DNA of 64,000 nucleotides from NCBI GenBank assembly GCA_015501585.1, contig JADNRY010000161.1, positions 1 to 64,000 on the forward strand. The letters run 5' to 3'. Below, one piece after another: positions 12,601 through 24,151 of the stretch; positions within the stretch are counted from its first letter, which is position 1; each line of letters begins with the position of its first letter. This stretch comes from Rhodocollybia butyracea. Taxonomy: Eukaryota > Basidiomycota > Agaricomycetes > Agaricales > Omphalotaceae. Below the pieces are notes generated by a model. It worked only from the letters and a program-made list of their open reading frames with translations. It ran no database searches and was not told the DNA's origin. Position numbers and translations under genes: made by a program.

Positions 12601-14388
12601 CTTGAGATCGCTTGTGACACCGTTTTGGCTGGTAAAGCAAAGGTTATGATTGCTGGTGGTTACGACGACATTAGTGAGGAAGGATCATACGAGTTCGCCA
12701 ACATGAAGGCCACCAGTAATGCGGATTCCGAGTTCGTCATGGGTCGTGAGCCGACAGAAATGTCCCGACCTACAGCAAGTACTCGTTCAGGTGTAAGTTG
12801 CATCACCTTACCCACGCCTTTTCGTACTGATTTGTCGTAAAGTTCATGGAAGCGCAAGGATCCGCTGTGCATATTGTCATGAGTGCCAAGACTGCCTTGG
12901 AACTTGAATGCCCTATCCGCAGCATTATCCTTTACCTCTACATCAACGTAAGTGTTTATACCAATGGCTTAAAGTTTCCTGCTAACCTCTTTCTAGTGAC
13001 AAGGCTGGTCGATCTATTCCTGCCCCCGGTCACGGGTCCCTCACCATTGCACGCGAAGTCCCCTCGAAGCAGCCTCTCCCTCTCCTCAACCTTGCCTACC
13101 GCGAACGTCAGCTCTCCTTCCGCCGCACTCAAGTCTCTCAATGGCTGGCCCACGAACAACAACAGCTACGTGATGAAATTGAGACCCAGAAAGCATCTGG
13201 ACAAACCGTCGATGAGGAATACTATGCGTCCAAGGTTGCCGCCATTGAACACGAAGCTTCTCGTCAAGAGAAAGAGGCAGTTGGGTATGGCATGCTCGAA
13301 GGAAGTGACCCTCATATCGCTCCTCTTCGTCGTACTTTGGCTGTATGGGGTTTAACTGTCGACGACATCAACGTCCTTTCTATCCATGGCACGAGTACCA
13401 AGGCTAACGTAAGTTTTCATTTGTGATTTCTCTTTGTAACGTTTGCTAACGTTTTCAACAGGAGGAGAACGAGACACATATCTGGAACACTGTGTTCACC
13501 TGCCTTGGCCGTACAGCTGGAAACATTGTCCCGGTCATGGCACAGAAGAGTCTTTTGGGTCATTCTAAGGGTGGTTCTGCTGCTTGGCAGGTCTCTGGTT
13601 TGATGAACTCGTTACACACTGGAATTGTTCCAGGGAACCGAAACGCGGAGTAAGTTGATCTCCCTCCTGTTCGTTCTTTCGTTAATCATCAACATCGATG
13701 ACCACTTCCAGCACCGCAGCCACTTGATGTTCCCTTCAAAGACCATTCATACGGATGGTATCCGGGCTGGTATTATGGTAAGCATGATCTGTTTCAATGG
13801 TACCAGCTTTTAATTTTTCATCTCAGTCATCGTTCGGTTTCGGTCAAGTTGGAGGCGTCCTGCTCATGGTCCATCCCCGCAAGGAGCGCCGAGCAGTCCG
13901 TGCCAAACTCAGCTACAAGGCTATGAGTGAGATGATGATCAAGAATAACCTCGTTCAGATCAAGGAACGGCCACCATACCCTGCTGAGCTCGAGGACAAG
14001 GTGCTCCTAAACTCGATGGCCCGTACTATGCCGGATCCCAAGTCTGGCTCATACGCGTACAACAAAAAGTACGAAGTCCCGATCGCTATCGACACTGCGA
14101 ACTTCAAGACAGTCTCAGATGTACTTGCAAAGGATGCACTGAGCAAGTCAGCTGCTTGCACCGACGAATTCGTCGGCGTTGGTGTTGATCAAGGTATGTT
14201 TGCAAAGGCCAAGACCAAAGCTACGGAGAAGGGTGTTTCGAAGGTCTTGATCTCGTTGAGTCACTCGGAGGTGAGCTTTCTCGTTCAGACACCACAAAAC
14301 TCGTTATACTGACTACTTTTCTCAGAATGTTGCCATCGCTTTTGCTCAAGCTCTCAAACCCCTACTATTTCTCTCGCTCCAAATCTGA
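9657..14388 (+). pseudogene. FAS2: Truncated fatty-acid synthase alpha subunit
   Basis: In intact fungi this subunit carries acyl carrier, ketoreductase (KR), ketosynthase (KS) and phosphopantetheinyl-transferase (PPT) domains. Here homology starts abruptly at [13 protein letters not shown] (9680), so the N-terminus and acyl carrier are absent. KR is visible at about 10500-11200 (LLTGVGKGSIG, the [15 protein letters not shown] segment) and KS at about 12100-13950, with HGTST, GHSKGG and FGFGQVGG. Lesions I can read: an out-of-frame deletion near 10851, a one-base loss near 11600, an indel near 12303, an in-frame TGA at 12473-12475 where the family has Trp shortly before the KS catalytic Cys, and a small deletion near 12928. 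One acceptor near 13690 lacks AG. The PPT end jumps from GVGVDQ to a final KVLISLSHSE, losing most of the domain. Introns are retained, so it is not a retrocopy. Confidence 0.9.
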
Positions 14389-15017
14389 CTCCGTCGACCA
14401 ACACCAGCACCATCAAAAGTCAAGATGTCACTCAAAGATTTCGCGATGCGTAAGAGGAAGAGGAGTGTTTTCACAGCGCTGTAGAGGAATGTGAATAAGG
14501 AGAATAATGTGGCGGAGCAGCATTTGATTAATATGCTTTGTATGAGGCGGGTACTAGGTTTCTTGTTCGAGTTGTTTTCTTTCTCCTTTTCTTTTCTTTC
14601 AAAGTCTCTAATTGTAAACTAATTTCAATTTGTTTTTGTTACAAATAGGGATTCTGGGCGTTAGAGCCTTCGCGGTGCTGCATATCCTCAATAGCGCTGG
14701 TATTGCTGAAACCGGGGATTGTGCATCATGCTGGGGGCGGGGACACGAAGCCCGTCGAGGTTGATTATCAGCAGATGGCGACGGCGCAGAAGCTGTTGTT
14801 GTTCTGGCGGAAACCTGCTGTACGTCTCTTCTCTTCCGTCTCTCTGGTACTTCCGTACCCACCCCGGTTATCTCTGATTATTTTTTTTTGGATCTACAGA
14901 GAAAGTGCTGGTGGGACGGGTTAGATATCGAGTTACCGCCTGACGGGGAGGATGAGGGGCAACTCAGATTTTGGTTATATCCATGCCCATATAGTCATAT
15001 CCATGCCTATATAGTCA
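14389..15017. other. Downstream of FAS2, no clear gene
   Basis: A short plus-strand frame at 14703-14924 has a GT...AG pair near 14820-14900, but its peptide matches nothing I know. Just before the tRNA-like element, the motif CCATATAGTCA or a close variant occurs three times between about 14983 and 15030, as if the tRNA 5' end had been partly duplicated. Confidence 0.35.
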
Positions 15018-15111
15018 GCCCATATAGTCAAGTGGATACGACGCCTCGGAATAATTCGATGGTCCCAAGGATTTTTCCGGAGAAGCGGGGGTTCGAATCC
15101 CTCTATGAGTA
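15018..15111 (+). tRNA. tRNA-like element, probable pseudogene
   Basis: A good A box (TAGTCAAGTGG) and a B box (GGTTCGAATCC) are present. The T stem pairs 5/5 including one G-U, the acceptor GCCCATA pairs with TATGAGT except for one mismatch, and the D stem has three pairs. However, I cannot fold an anticodon stem with U33, even allowing an intron of about 21 bases, so no anticodon is assigned. It is best read as a tRNA pseudogene or the head of a SINE-type element that keeps a polymerase III promoter. Confidence 0.4.
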
Positions 15112-15857
15112 ATATCTGGGACAACGAATGCTTTTTGTTATTGTTTCCATTAACCCGAGGACTGCAAGCAGCCACTTTGGTCAGTGATTGGTACCATTAC
15201 TGACCAACCAATGATCGCTGAGAATTGCCTCCAGGTGAGCATCTATATAATGCGCTCTTTACCTTTAAATTCAAATTCAAATGTCGAGAAACGAGACGCT
15301 GCAAACATCATTATACTGTGGTGACGCCACGATAGGTTGTGTGAAGTGCGTGGAGGTGGAGAAGGTGTGGTCTGTCATGAATACACTCGTAGAGCTCTCA
15401 ATACGGGCAATTCTCAAATTCGGAAATAACTTTCGATATCGAATAGACAAATTTGTCCTTCCATGCGTATAAGTATAGTGAAATCATTTTCCACAAACCC
15501 CAATGCAGGCTTGAGCCTTTGCAAGAATACTTGCTCAACAAAGTATATACATTTGGAAATGTAAGGTAATTAGTACATTGATTTGATCGTCAGATATATT
15601 CTATGTTCAAGAGAGATTATAAAAACAAAAGAGACTTCAGTTTCATAGCAAACAGAGATTTCAGCGCGTAGATTTTCGGTGCGTAAAGGGATGCAAAGCG
15701 CTGCATGTAAGTTCAGTGTTTGAGAAACGTGTGCAGCTCGAAACCTACGGTGAAATGGGATATTGGGGCTGTTGGAAATCATAACAGGGTGGTTTTCGTA
15801 AGCAAAATTTCAAATGTTTGAGACGCGCCACTTGAAACTTACAGTTCATTGTCGCGT
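15112..15857. other. Intergenic
   Basis: A short frame at 15281-15472 has no recognisable motif and nothing else is supported. Confidence 0.3.
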
Positions 15858-16280
15858 GGTTTTGCAAATCTATCTTTGCCAGTAAGCGTGAGGATAAAGA
15901 AAGAAAAGAGGGGACACACAGTGTACAGAATCGTCTTCAAAAAGCAATTAATCAAGATTGTCGGGAGAGTAAAGCGAGTAAAGCAAGATAACGTCGGTTT
16001 TGTCGAGGGAAATGTAATGAGTGTATTCGGAGCGCGTATGGAGCGCGTATGGAGCGTAAAGGTTTTGCATGTCTATATTTGCCAGTAAGCGTGAGGATAA
16101 AGAAAGAAAAGAGGGGACACACAGCATACAAAATGTTCAAAAAGCAATCAATCAAGATCGTCAGGAGAATATAGCAAGATAACGTCGGTTTTGTCGAGGG
16201 GAATGTAATGAGTGTCGTAATGGAGCGTAAAACAAGATAACTTCAGTTTTTTCGCGGGCAAGAAAGCGATGAGTGTGATG
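15858..16280 (+). repeat. Tandem repeat of about 203 bp, 2 copies plus fragment
   Basis: The block starting GGTTTTGCAAATCTATCTTT at 15858 recurs from 16061 with the same order of sub-motifs: TTGCCAGTAAGCGTGAGG, GAGGGGACACACAG, AAAAAGCAAT, AAGATAACGTCGGTTTTGTC. The second copy has internal deletions. A third partial copy (AACAAGATAACTTCAG) begins near 16220. A small direct duplication, GGAGCGCGTAT, sits at the junction near 16030-16050. Confidence 0.8.
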
Positions 16281-17650
16281 GCAGAATCATCAAAGACAAA
16301 ACAAGCAGGGAGACGCGAACAGACTTTGCTTGCTTGGTCTTTTATATGGGTGCTGTCGTCGCTGGTGGCGATGATTGGTTCTGTCAATTTTTCTATCGTA
16401 CTGCATGCCGTAGATTTCTTGAAAAAAGCGGTAGATGCCCTTTTTCTCAATGAGCTCAGCAAGAAAGAGGCTGGAGGAAAACTTACATCCTTGAGCATCA
16501 GTCCGACTATGAAGTCTAAACATTGCACAGGATCATCGGTTCTGAACATGTTTGACATGAAGAATGAGAAACGGAGGATAAAGAATTAAAGAATTAAAAT
16601 GAAGGACAAGGATAGTGGTTGAGAATGTTAGCAGACTTTATAGGCTGCGGCGCCTGTCCGAGCAAGTCACGCCGAAAGGCTCCGGATTCACATCTTCGTT
16701 TCAGGATCAGGACTGGCGATGCTGCGAACGCGTTTTTTCATGACTTTCTTAGGACACAGATATTTCTACGGATAGGCAGATGGCAGCACAATTGATATTA
16801 TATTCGTACAGCTAAGCAGAGGGTCTACTTGTACAGTTATCGTAAGTAAGCACATAATTGTTCAGGGCACAAGTTTGCAGAGCAAACGTTGAGCGAGTAG
16901 TCCAGACAGACTAACCCTGGATAGAGCCAATCAGAGTTTTAGAGTTAGAGTTAGAGTTAGAATTAGAGTTAGAGTTACTGACTGAATGTCATTTGAATAA
17001 CGCTTATTGGCCCAACATGGAGGGAAAAACCCGCCGACAGTTGGAAGAGCACCGGAATATATCATACCTCTCCAATATCGAGCCAGCTGTATAGTCCGAA
17101 GGAAAAACCTGGAATTTGGATTATCGCGAACTGTGGTTGAACTCATTAGTTTGTGTAAGGTTAAACGCCATACTTAGCAATCATCGTTCCGATTGATGCG
17201 CGTCGATCTGCTGGAGGTGAAGACAGATAGATCTCAGGTCTCGATAGAGAACCATGTGGAGCTGGCAAGTCATAAAAGTTGGATGTAAAATGATTTGCAT
17301 AAAAATACGTACAACGATTGAGTTTGACCAATAGTTGTTACGTCGCAGCGATTTCGTTTACTTAGAAAGCTTACTCACCACGCCGTTTACAAGGAGATCG
17401 AAAGCATTGATGACCTGGGATGCGATAATGAGTAAACTGTCTCTCCACAGCTGGTAAAGCGATTGATTTTACAAGTCAATATTTCAAATAGGATTTCATC
17501 AATGTTCTGCGCCAGGCATTTTGAATATCAGAATATAGTCTGAGAACTGTTGACCAACTCCATAACGATGTGCATGCCATTCCAAAGTAAATCGCGGATA
17601 TGGTCTTCAGCGCGCCGAAGTCAGACAGTACCCATAGTCGTTTGCCTTAC
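16281..17650. other. Intergenic with TTAGAG microsatellite
   Basis: At about 16936-16976 a six-base TTAGAG repeat runs for about seven units with one variant. It differs from the TTAGGG telomere repeat by one base, but the tract is short and there is no other sign of a telomere. Weak frames on both strands at 16148-16589 overlap each other and look like chance. Confidence 0.45.
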
Positions 17651-17688
17651 TCACCAATCGGAAGGTACTTAGTAAGGTCAGACCTATT

Positions 17689-18062
17689 TCATTGGTGACA
17701 AGCCGAGGGAAAAGACTCCAAAGGCGGAAAGGCGGGGCGTGCATTTGGGTATACTCCCGCCGAACTGTAGCTGGAAGGACGTTGTTTCTTTACGACTTTC
17801 TTTTTTGATTTCGACTTCAGAGTGGGACAGTTCCCCCATCTACAGTGTGACGAAGGGGGAGACTCTGACGCCTCCGAGGCTCCAAAGACCCGAGTCCGAT
17901 GCGCTGCCACTCGCAAGTCTGCCATAATCTTCTCTGACGACGAGTCCTCCATTGAGAAGGCCCTCAAGTCCCGCCGAAAAAGAAACTTGGTGAAACGGCC
18001 GTGGTGGGAAACAGTCTCGATCTAAAACGAGCCAAGTCTGACGACGACGACGATAGCCGAAG
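17689..18062. other. Acidic/basic coding-like patch, unassigned
   Basis: The plus strand encodes an acidic and then basic stretch (DSDASEAP, IFSDDESS, KSRRKRN), typical of a disordered nuclear protein. The minus strand has its own Ser/Lys-rich frame. Neither can be linked to a start or to a family. It could be a remnant of the N-terminal region of a nearby nuclear protein. Confidence 0.25.
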
Positions 18063-19068
18063 TTACGAGTGACGCGGAGGTCTCAGATGAGGAAAATTCT
18101 TCTGCAGCTCCTGAAGATGATGCTCCCAATCCCTGAGATCCAAGTCTAGCCTCATTATGTGATCAAGCCTCTCGCACTCGATTAGCGAGATATTCTCGAG
18201 CTTTCCAGGGACCCGGGACTTTCCATGGAATCCGTGATAGTATGGGTCTTCTTCACCTTGGCCCACCCCTCTATCTTCTTCCTGCTCCTGTTTCTCCTCC
18301 TTCTCCTCTTCTGGCACAACTACTTCAACTGCGTCTGATAGGCTGCACCTGTGCTGTTTGAGCCGCATCTTCTTTTCAACTGTGATGCGAGTTACCAAAT
18401 GTCGACGCTGGCAAAAGACGAGAGGTTTTCCGGGTAAACGTTGCTTTTGAAGATGTTAGAAGCAATGATAATGATATCTGCCTCTCTGAAATCCTCGATA
18501 GTGGCGGAGTTGAGATTCGAAGCAGTCACCAGCGTCTTGAATCGTTTCCAGTGACTTTCCGGACTTCGGAATCCCATTGTCTGGTAAGATGAGGAGGCAA
18601 CGACAAGTGTGCCTTTCAGGGATTTTCCCGTCAACCGGCGCTTGTTTGGCAAACTCAGCTTGGTCCTTCTTCCAGGTGCTATCAATGAGAGCCGGGGTGA
18701 TAGCTGTCTTTCCGTATCCAACTAGGTCAGAACTCCACGAACCAGCCGCTCGTCAAAGCTAAACTGGGAAGACTCATAGACGCAGCGAATTTCTGGGGCG
18801 GAAGGTGCACAAATTTCTGGGGCGGAAGGTGCACAAATTTCTGGGGCGGAAGGTGCACAGCAGTCGCAGTTGGCTTTGCCACGTGGCAAATTTTTCTGAA
18901 ACATCCTTGTTTGCACACAGCACACAGCATTGAGTCGAAGAGTTTGCTGGAATACCGAAACTAGCATTTTGAGTGAATGTGGACTTGAAAAATAAATGTT
19001 AACACAGATGATAATTGAGAGGTAGAAGGGCGAGGAGAACTCACCTATAAAGAACGGACGGGTGCAAT
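18063..19068 (-). pseudogene. SNF2-type ATPase fragment
   Basis: Reading the minus strand, an exon beginning near 18722 encodes VGYGKTAIT, a Walker A-like motif of the SNF2/Rad5 helicase group, followed by ALIDS. After a frame change, a second segment (18392-18640) reads KSLKGTLVVASSS and then TIEDFREADIIIIASN, like the motif Ia and Ib part of the same fold. A further frame (18063-18398) is Glu-rich and ends in a charged helix. Upstream is a Cys-containing segment (CAVCKQGC) and three 24-bp repeats. No motif II to VI is found, so this is the front of an ATPase core that lacks the rest. Frame breaks and missing motifs make it non-functional. Confidence 0.5.
18788..18859 (-). repeat. 24-bp minisatellite, 3 copies
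   Basis: Three perfect copies of a 24-base unit starting AATTTCTGGGGCGG. On the minus strand the unit encodes an eight-residue repeat (CAPSAPEI), or a Pro-Pro-Gln-Lys-Phe repeat in another frame. It lies just upstream of the SNF2-type fragment. Confidence 0.95.
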
Positions 19069-19072
19069 CCAC

Positions 19073-20004
19073 CGTCTACTTATTCGTGCTTGGCTGCCGC
19101 CAGAGTATACTTTCGCGATAAGTGGGCGTGTTTTGCCATATTATATATCACGGTTGAATTTGGGTTTATCTGCCTATGGAACTGTAATCTTGAGCTCGGA
19201 CCAGACGGCGCTCGGACCAGACCGTCTTGTCCTTGAGCTCGCTATCAAGGTGCGGGTATCAAAGCACGATTTTCACGTCCGGCGACTGGTGTGGCGGATT
19301 GAGATGGGTTCCAGATGGTAGGAGTGTGTCGAGACCGAGGGCTCAGAAGATAGTATGCGCCAATAGCGACCATTCTAATAAGAAATTGAATTTACGCAAA
19401 TTCCAGACTCGCCGTTTCTCTGATGTTAAGCGATGCTTGCGATCCACGGCTTCAGCATCTGCGTTTGGTTTGAAAGAAGATAGCTGAGACTCAAATAAGC
19501 GCTGATCATTTTAAGCTCAGCGCGTATTCAATTTCATGCCTGCCGCCAAAAATCATTGCACCTGATGGCATTCAAAGTTGGGAAGAGCGGAATTCTGTGA
19601 GTGCGTACAAGAAAGAAAGATTGTGATGGCTAACACCAACATCAACGCCCCAGAACGGCCGTGAGCCATAGGCTTAGGTATCCCATATTGCGTTGTTGCA
19701 GTGCAAGGGACGAATGGTATTTCCTTGCCGGTGAAAAGGCGTTCCAACTCCAAGTATTCTGGGCGAAAGTCGTCACCTCCTCATCCATCTACGCAATGAG
19801 CCTCGTCGACGCTCACCTCGTTAATTCACAAGCATAAAAAGACAACGAAATAGTTTCAGTCTGGGATAACCTAGGAGGAAAGTTGAGACGTGAGTGAATG
19901 CGATTGCATAGAAAAGCGAGACAGGAGAGTTCAACGGACGCGACAACCACCCCTCGATATTTGGATTTTGATCCAAGCCCTGGTCAGCTGGGCACGCTCC
20001 GCGC
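19073..20004. other. Intergenic
   Basis: Several short frames on both strands (19133-19487, 19553-19753) have no recognisable domain or convincing splice structure. Confidence 0.3.
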
Positions 20005-20114
20005 CGAGCGACATGAAGACTATCTGAGAATACAAATTGAAGATGCAGGTCAATATGAAGCACTGCTTTATCTCAGAAAGCTAGGATGGATGCGGTATGT
20101 CAAACCCTCGCTTT
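20005..20114 (+). repeat. Dispersed fragment A, copy 1
   Basis: This stretch encodes RHEDYLR and then EALLYLRKLG and runs into GTATGTCAAACCCTCGC. The same sequence occurs on the opposite strand at 46848-46933. Copy 1 carries about 24 extra bases between the two peptide motifs. The GTATGTC just after the coding part looks like an intron donor in both copies, so the unit may derive from one exon of an unknown gene. Confidence 0.75.
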
Positions 20115-20274
20115 CCAGCCAGGCTACAAAAGAAAGATGATACCTTTCCTTGAACTATCATAATCGTATAGCTTTAATATGTTATCGGGCCTAAAGTCGT
20201 CTGATGTATCTAACAGCGAGAAATAATGTCAATTTCGTCCGAGATATGGCAAACTTTTACAGCGTTATCTCCCG

Positions 20275-20574
20275 ATGATTCCTGTCCAACCCATTGATGT
20301 GGTGATGATGAAGAAGAGAAAGAACAACGAAGAGCCATCATCTGTACCGGATGATGATGGTCCTTCATCTCCGAAGAGACCACGCCGGACTGGGCGCGGG
20401 CGTGGTGTAGTTAACGAGCCTGATCCTTCATCTTCAAAGGGACCCCGCCGGAATGGGCATGTAGTTAACGAGCCTGAGCCTGATGGTCCTTCATCTTCGA
20501 GGAGACCCCGCCGGAATCGGCGTGTAGTTAACGAGCCCGATGGTCCTTCATCTTCGAGGAGACCACGCCGGTAG
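20275..20574 (+). CDS. Basic repeat protein, hypothetical
   Basis: A 99-residue frame starts MIPVQPIDVV, then KKRKNNEEPSS, then about four degenerate repeats of the form DGPSSSRRPRRN-RRVVNEPD. Each repeat pairs a Ser-rich stretch with a basic cluster (KRPRR, RRPRR) that looks like a nuclear localisation signal. Repeats continue at DNA level to about 20685 in another frame after the stop, so the end of the gene is either shifted or decayed. No fold is predicted and the reverse strand is also open, so coding status is only moderately supported. Confidence 0.4.
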   Translation: MIPVQPIDVVMMKKRKNNEEPSSVPDDDGPSSPKRPRRTGRGRGVVNEPDPSSSKGPRRNGHVVNEPEPDGPSSSRRPRRNRRVVNEPDGPSSSRRPRR

Positions 20575-20685
20575 TTAACGAGCCTGAGCCTGACGGTCCT
20601 GGTCCTTCGAAGAGACCACGCCGGAATGGTCGTGCAACTGACAAGCCTGAGCCTGGTCCTCCGAAGAGACCACGTAGGCGGGGAT

Positions 20686-21325
20686 AATTCGTAGTTGAGA
20701 CATTGTAATTCGCAGTTGAGACATTGTATTCTGACCACCTCGAATCCATGTATGCCCATTTTTTATACCTTCTTCACTTTTCCTACATAATTTGCTTTTA
20801 TTTTGTAAAATGCGTTCAACAATATTAATCTTTTTTGGTGAGATTTGGCTAAGTAGCTACGCGGCCAAAAATATCAAAGGCAGAAGACGCGTGGAAAGAT
20901 ACTTAAAGAAACGGTTGATCATGAGTTCTTCCACCATTTTATTAATTTCCACAGGCGGCTCCTTAAGCACTGGGCGCATGAAGGTCAGATATCACGTTGT
21001 CAACAGGAGCCAAATCCTGAACATCATCATCAGGTATCAGTCCTTCTACTGCTTCCTTCTTCCTGGACGAGAGCTCGATGATACCAGATAAAACACGTTC
21101 CCAGCAGGAAAGTTGTTTGAGTATATCTTCCATGATCTTCCGTTTCAATGGAGTAGTAAAGTACTTTCCCAAGGCGAGGTTGTTGCGAAGCGAGATTTGT
21201 CAGTCACAACGGTATTTCCTTCTGCCCCATTCGCAAGTGAAGACTGGAAATACAGCGGGTCTATGATCCATTTTTGAGCTTAGGAAGGAAGAACGTCTGG
21301 CGAGACATAGAGATACGCAACCTTG
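20686..21325. other. Intergenic
   Basis: A duplicated 21-base motif (AATTCGTAGTTGAGACATTG and variant) lies at about 20687-20727. Overlapping weak frames at 20792-21266 show no domain. Confidence 0.3.
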
Positions 21326-21664
21326 CACTGCGCCAGCGTCAAATAATACCGGGCGAAATTATTTCCGAAATTATTGCTGTAATTACTTACCTTTTTCGGT
21401 AAAAATTTCGGTCGAAAAACGTTTTCTTTTTCGTGCGAAAAATGAATTGAAAAACTAACAAAATTTCGCCTGTAAATCTTTGATAATTTCGGCTGAAAAA
21501 TGTACTGTAATTGATTATCTTTTTCGATCCGAATTTCGCCGGTAATCTCTTATCTATTTCGCTCGTGATTAATTAAAAATTTCGCTCGAAATTTTTACAA
21601 GGACAATGATTGGACAGGAACTGGCCAAGAACTGGCCAAGAACTGGGTAGTTCGGTCATGTGAC
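21326..21664 (+). repeat. Dispersed repeat B, copy 1
   Basis: A 339-bp AT-rich element begins CACTGCGCCAGCGTCAAATA and ends TTCGGTCATGTGAC. It contains many short TTTCG and CGAAA motifs, often as near-palindromes such as TTTCGGTCGAAA. A reverse-complement copy lies at 43071-43455, and similarity stops at the same two end points in both. I see no clear terminal inverted repeats or coding capacity. It behaves like a non-autonomous mobile element of unknown class. Confidence 0.85.
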
Positions 21665-24151
21665 AAATCACTTGTCTTTTGAACGCGATATACGGGCTCA
21701 TACGGGATAGAATTCCTTCCTTCCTTCCTTCCTATATAGCCGTGCAGTCTCCGGACATGAATTACCACAATCAAAGGTCCATACCTCGATCCTCTCGTAC
21801 TTCTACTTCTCTTTCTAGTTCTTATAAACTCTCGTTCTTATAAACTCTCGCTTTCGCTTGCCTAGAAGAAAACACCACCTGGTATCTCGTAAAGGACTTG
21901 GAGAAACTGAGAGAAGTGCTGAAGATCGAGAAGTGGCATGTTTTCGGAAGATCGTGGGTTCGTCAATAAATGTTTGCTCGAGATTCATATTTTCGCTAAG
22001 CTGATCCAAGGGATCTACGCTTTCTTTGGCGTATGCTCAAGTCTGTTCGCCTGTCTTCCTGTCGTCCACCTCTCATCCGGACCGAGTCAAGAACTTGGTG
22101 AACTTGGTGTTAAGGTCCGCCTGTTTCTTCCAAACCCATATGTCGATTCAGCCCTGAGTGCATGGCAGAGGAATATTCATACTTAGGAAAAGGTCCGCAT
22201 CCAGCTTACAATCTCCCGAAGCTGACCTGGAACCACAGCGAGCTCAAGTTTTTTTATCAAGAGGGTGCTTCTCATCTTTTCCCCGAGGCTTGGTGAGCCA
22301 CTGCCTTTGCTTTGTACGGCGGGCTCGTACTCAACCAAGAGCAGGGATGAAGGCACGATATGATACTTGGTTATCCCGCGCAGCTGAATTCAGTCGACGA
22401 TGGAACGAAGACGATGGAACGAAAATCCGGGCTGCTAAAGCGTGGAGCAAGGTGGGAATGCGTTAAAATACCCCATCTCCTCTTATCTTCTTGCTATTCT
22501 TAGCAATTGCTGACGGCGGTTCTTCACATCCAGAATGGCGACATCCAAGCTTTGCGTCGATCCTTCCTACGTCAAACGAGCGATGATTTTGCAAAGTACT
22601 TGGGCATGCTCAAGTCAAAATTGCTACAAAGTTGTCCGAGTATTAAACTTGCTTACTCTCAGTACTCTCGCCAGGATGGAGAATCACTATTTCGTCAATG
22701 ATGTGCGTTCTCCCTTGTCCGCAGTAATCGATGATCTAACGCTGTTGTTAGGGCTTCTTGAGAGATGGCCAGCTATTAGAGAAACAGGAGACCGATAAGA
22801 TGTACGTCCAAAGATTACCATGTTCGGTTTAATTAAAGATACTCGTTTTAGTCGCCACATCCCTGCATCGTGGTACAAGGAAGATACGATGTTGTTTGCC
22901 CGGTACGGCGTGTTGTTAGGTTGGCGTTTATCTTGACCCTCTGCTGAACGCTTGGAATGATATGCAACCACGGCCTACGCCCTCAAAAGGGTATAGTCTT
23001 CGCCGTAATCGAACCCATCCGCGAGTCTTAGTATGGCCTAACTTCGTATTAAGTCCCCGATGCAGGCCACTCTTCTCGGGAGATCGGTATAGCTAAGCTC
23101 TTGGTTGTAAGTAAGTCATTTGGGTGCCTTGTGCTAGAGATTTTCTCATTTATTACTTTCATAGGCTACTGATAAGTTTGCGAACAAGTAGATCGGCTTA
23201 CCGATAACATGTTTGTACTATATAGTAGCCTGTCATGAACCATACTTCGAGTCCTCCAATTGTTAATAATCTATAAATTCTAAAAATTCTAGTTACAAGA
23301 TATATTTAAACCATCGATTACGCAGACCTTCAACTCCCGTATTCCCATTAATCAGTTCAACCTCTCCGACTATGAGTATATACTTTTTAGGGGGTGAGCA
23401 AATGCCAAGGAGCGTACAAGGCCTGTTGGTCAGAGAAACAGAAAAGCTGATCTGTATGTCAATACGCGTATAACTTCGCGCTCTTCCGCGGGAATCTTGT
23501 CTCCAACTGAGTGGTGGACAGACCGGGGAACGACATCGTAAAGCCCCGAAACATAAGAACTAGTACTGGCCCTGGATATCAACTTGGTCAATTCGTCTAG
23601 AGACCACAAACGAGGCTCTATTATCCTGTAATCAAATGGAGGTAAAGTTTAGGCCAATCTCCTCATAATTCTTGTTGGGACAAGTGCTTTTATAGGCCCC
23701 AAATAGCTATAATGGAATAATTCAATGGACTTTCGGATATACACGCACTGAACACAATTTCGATTGCTTGTTTTATCAAATAAGTTTTTCTTCTAAAGGT
23801 TTTCTCTGTACGATAGGTTCGAGATCACCAACCCACGGTCTTCCATCCAAGCGACGAAAATCTCCCTTCCAACCAACTCGAATCCCCATCCTATCCACAT
23901 CGTTTCTTCCATTCATCCGACAAAATTTCCCTCCGACTCCTATCATATCTCTCCTGCCCGCCTGAAACCACAGCGAATTCCCTCCTCTCTCTCATCTGAG
24001 CGACGCCGAAAATCTCTCTCATCTCATCCAACTCGAGTCCTCTCCACCAACTCGAAACCTCCAGCATTCCGAGTCTTTCATTTAATCGACGAAATTTTCC
24101 ATTATCCCATCCAAAGACTCCCCGACTCGCGACATACATATCCTACCACGT
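21665..24151. other. Intergenic, weak coding hints
   Basis: A TTCC microsatellite lies near 21715-21733. A frame near 22330-22466 (MKARYDTWLSRAAEFSRRW) and one at 22507-22701 look mildly coding-like but match no family, and no start or splice pattern links them. The rest to 24150 shows nothing. Just upstream of 24152 the sequence is CT-rich with many CTCGAA/CTCGAC motifs, as is the upstream region of the related gene at 40070. Confidence 0.3.

Noticed and set aside
16936..16976. Interstitial telomere
   Set aside because: The TTAGAG unit differs from the TTAGGG telomere repeat and the tract is only about seven units.
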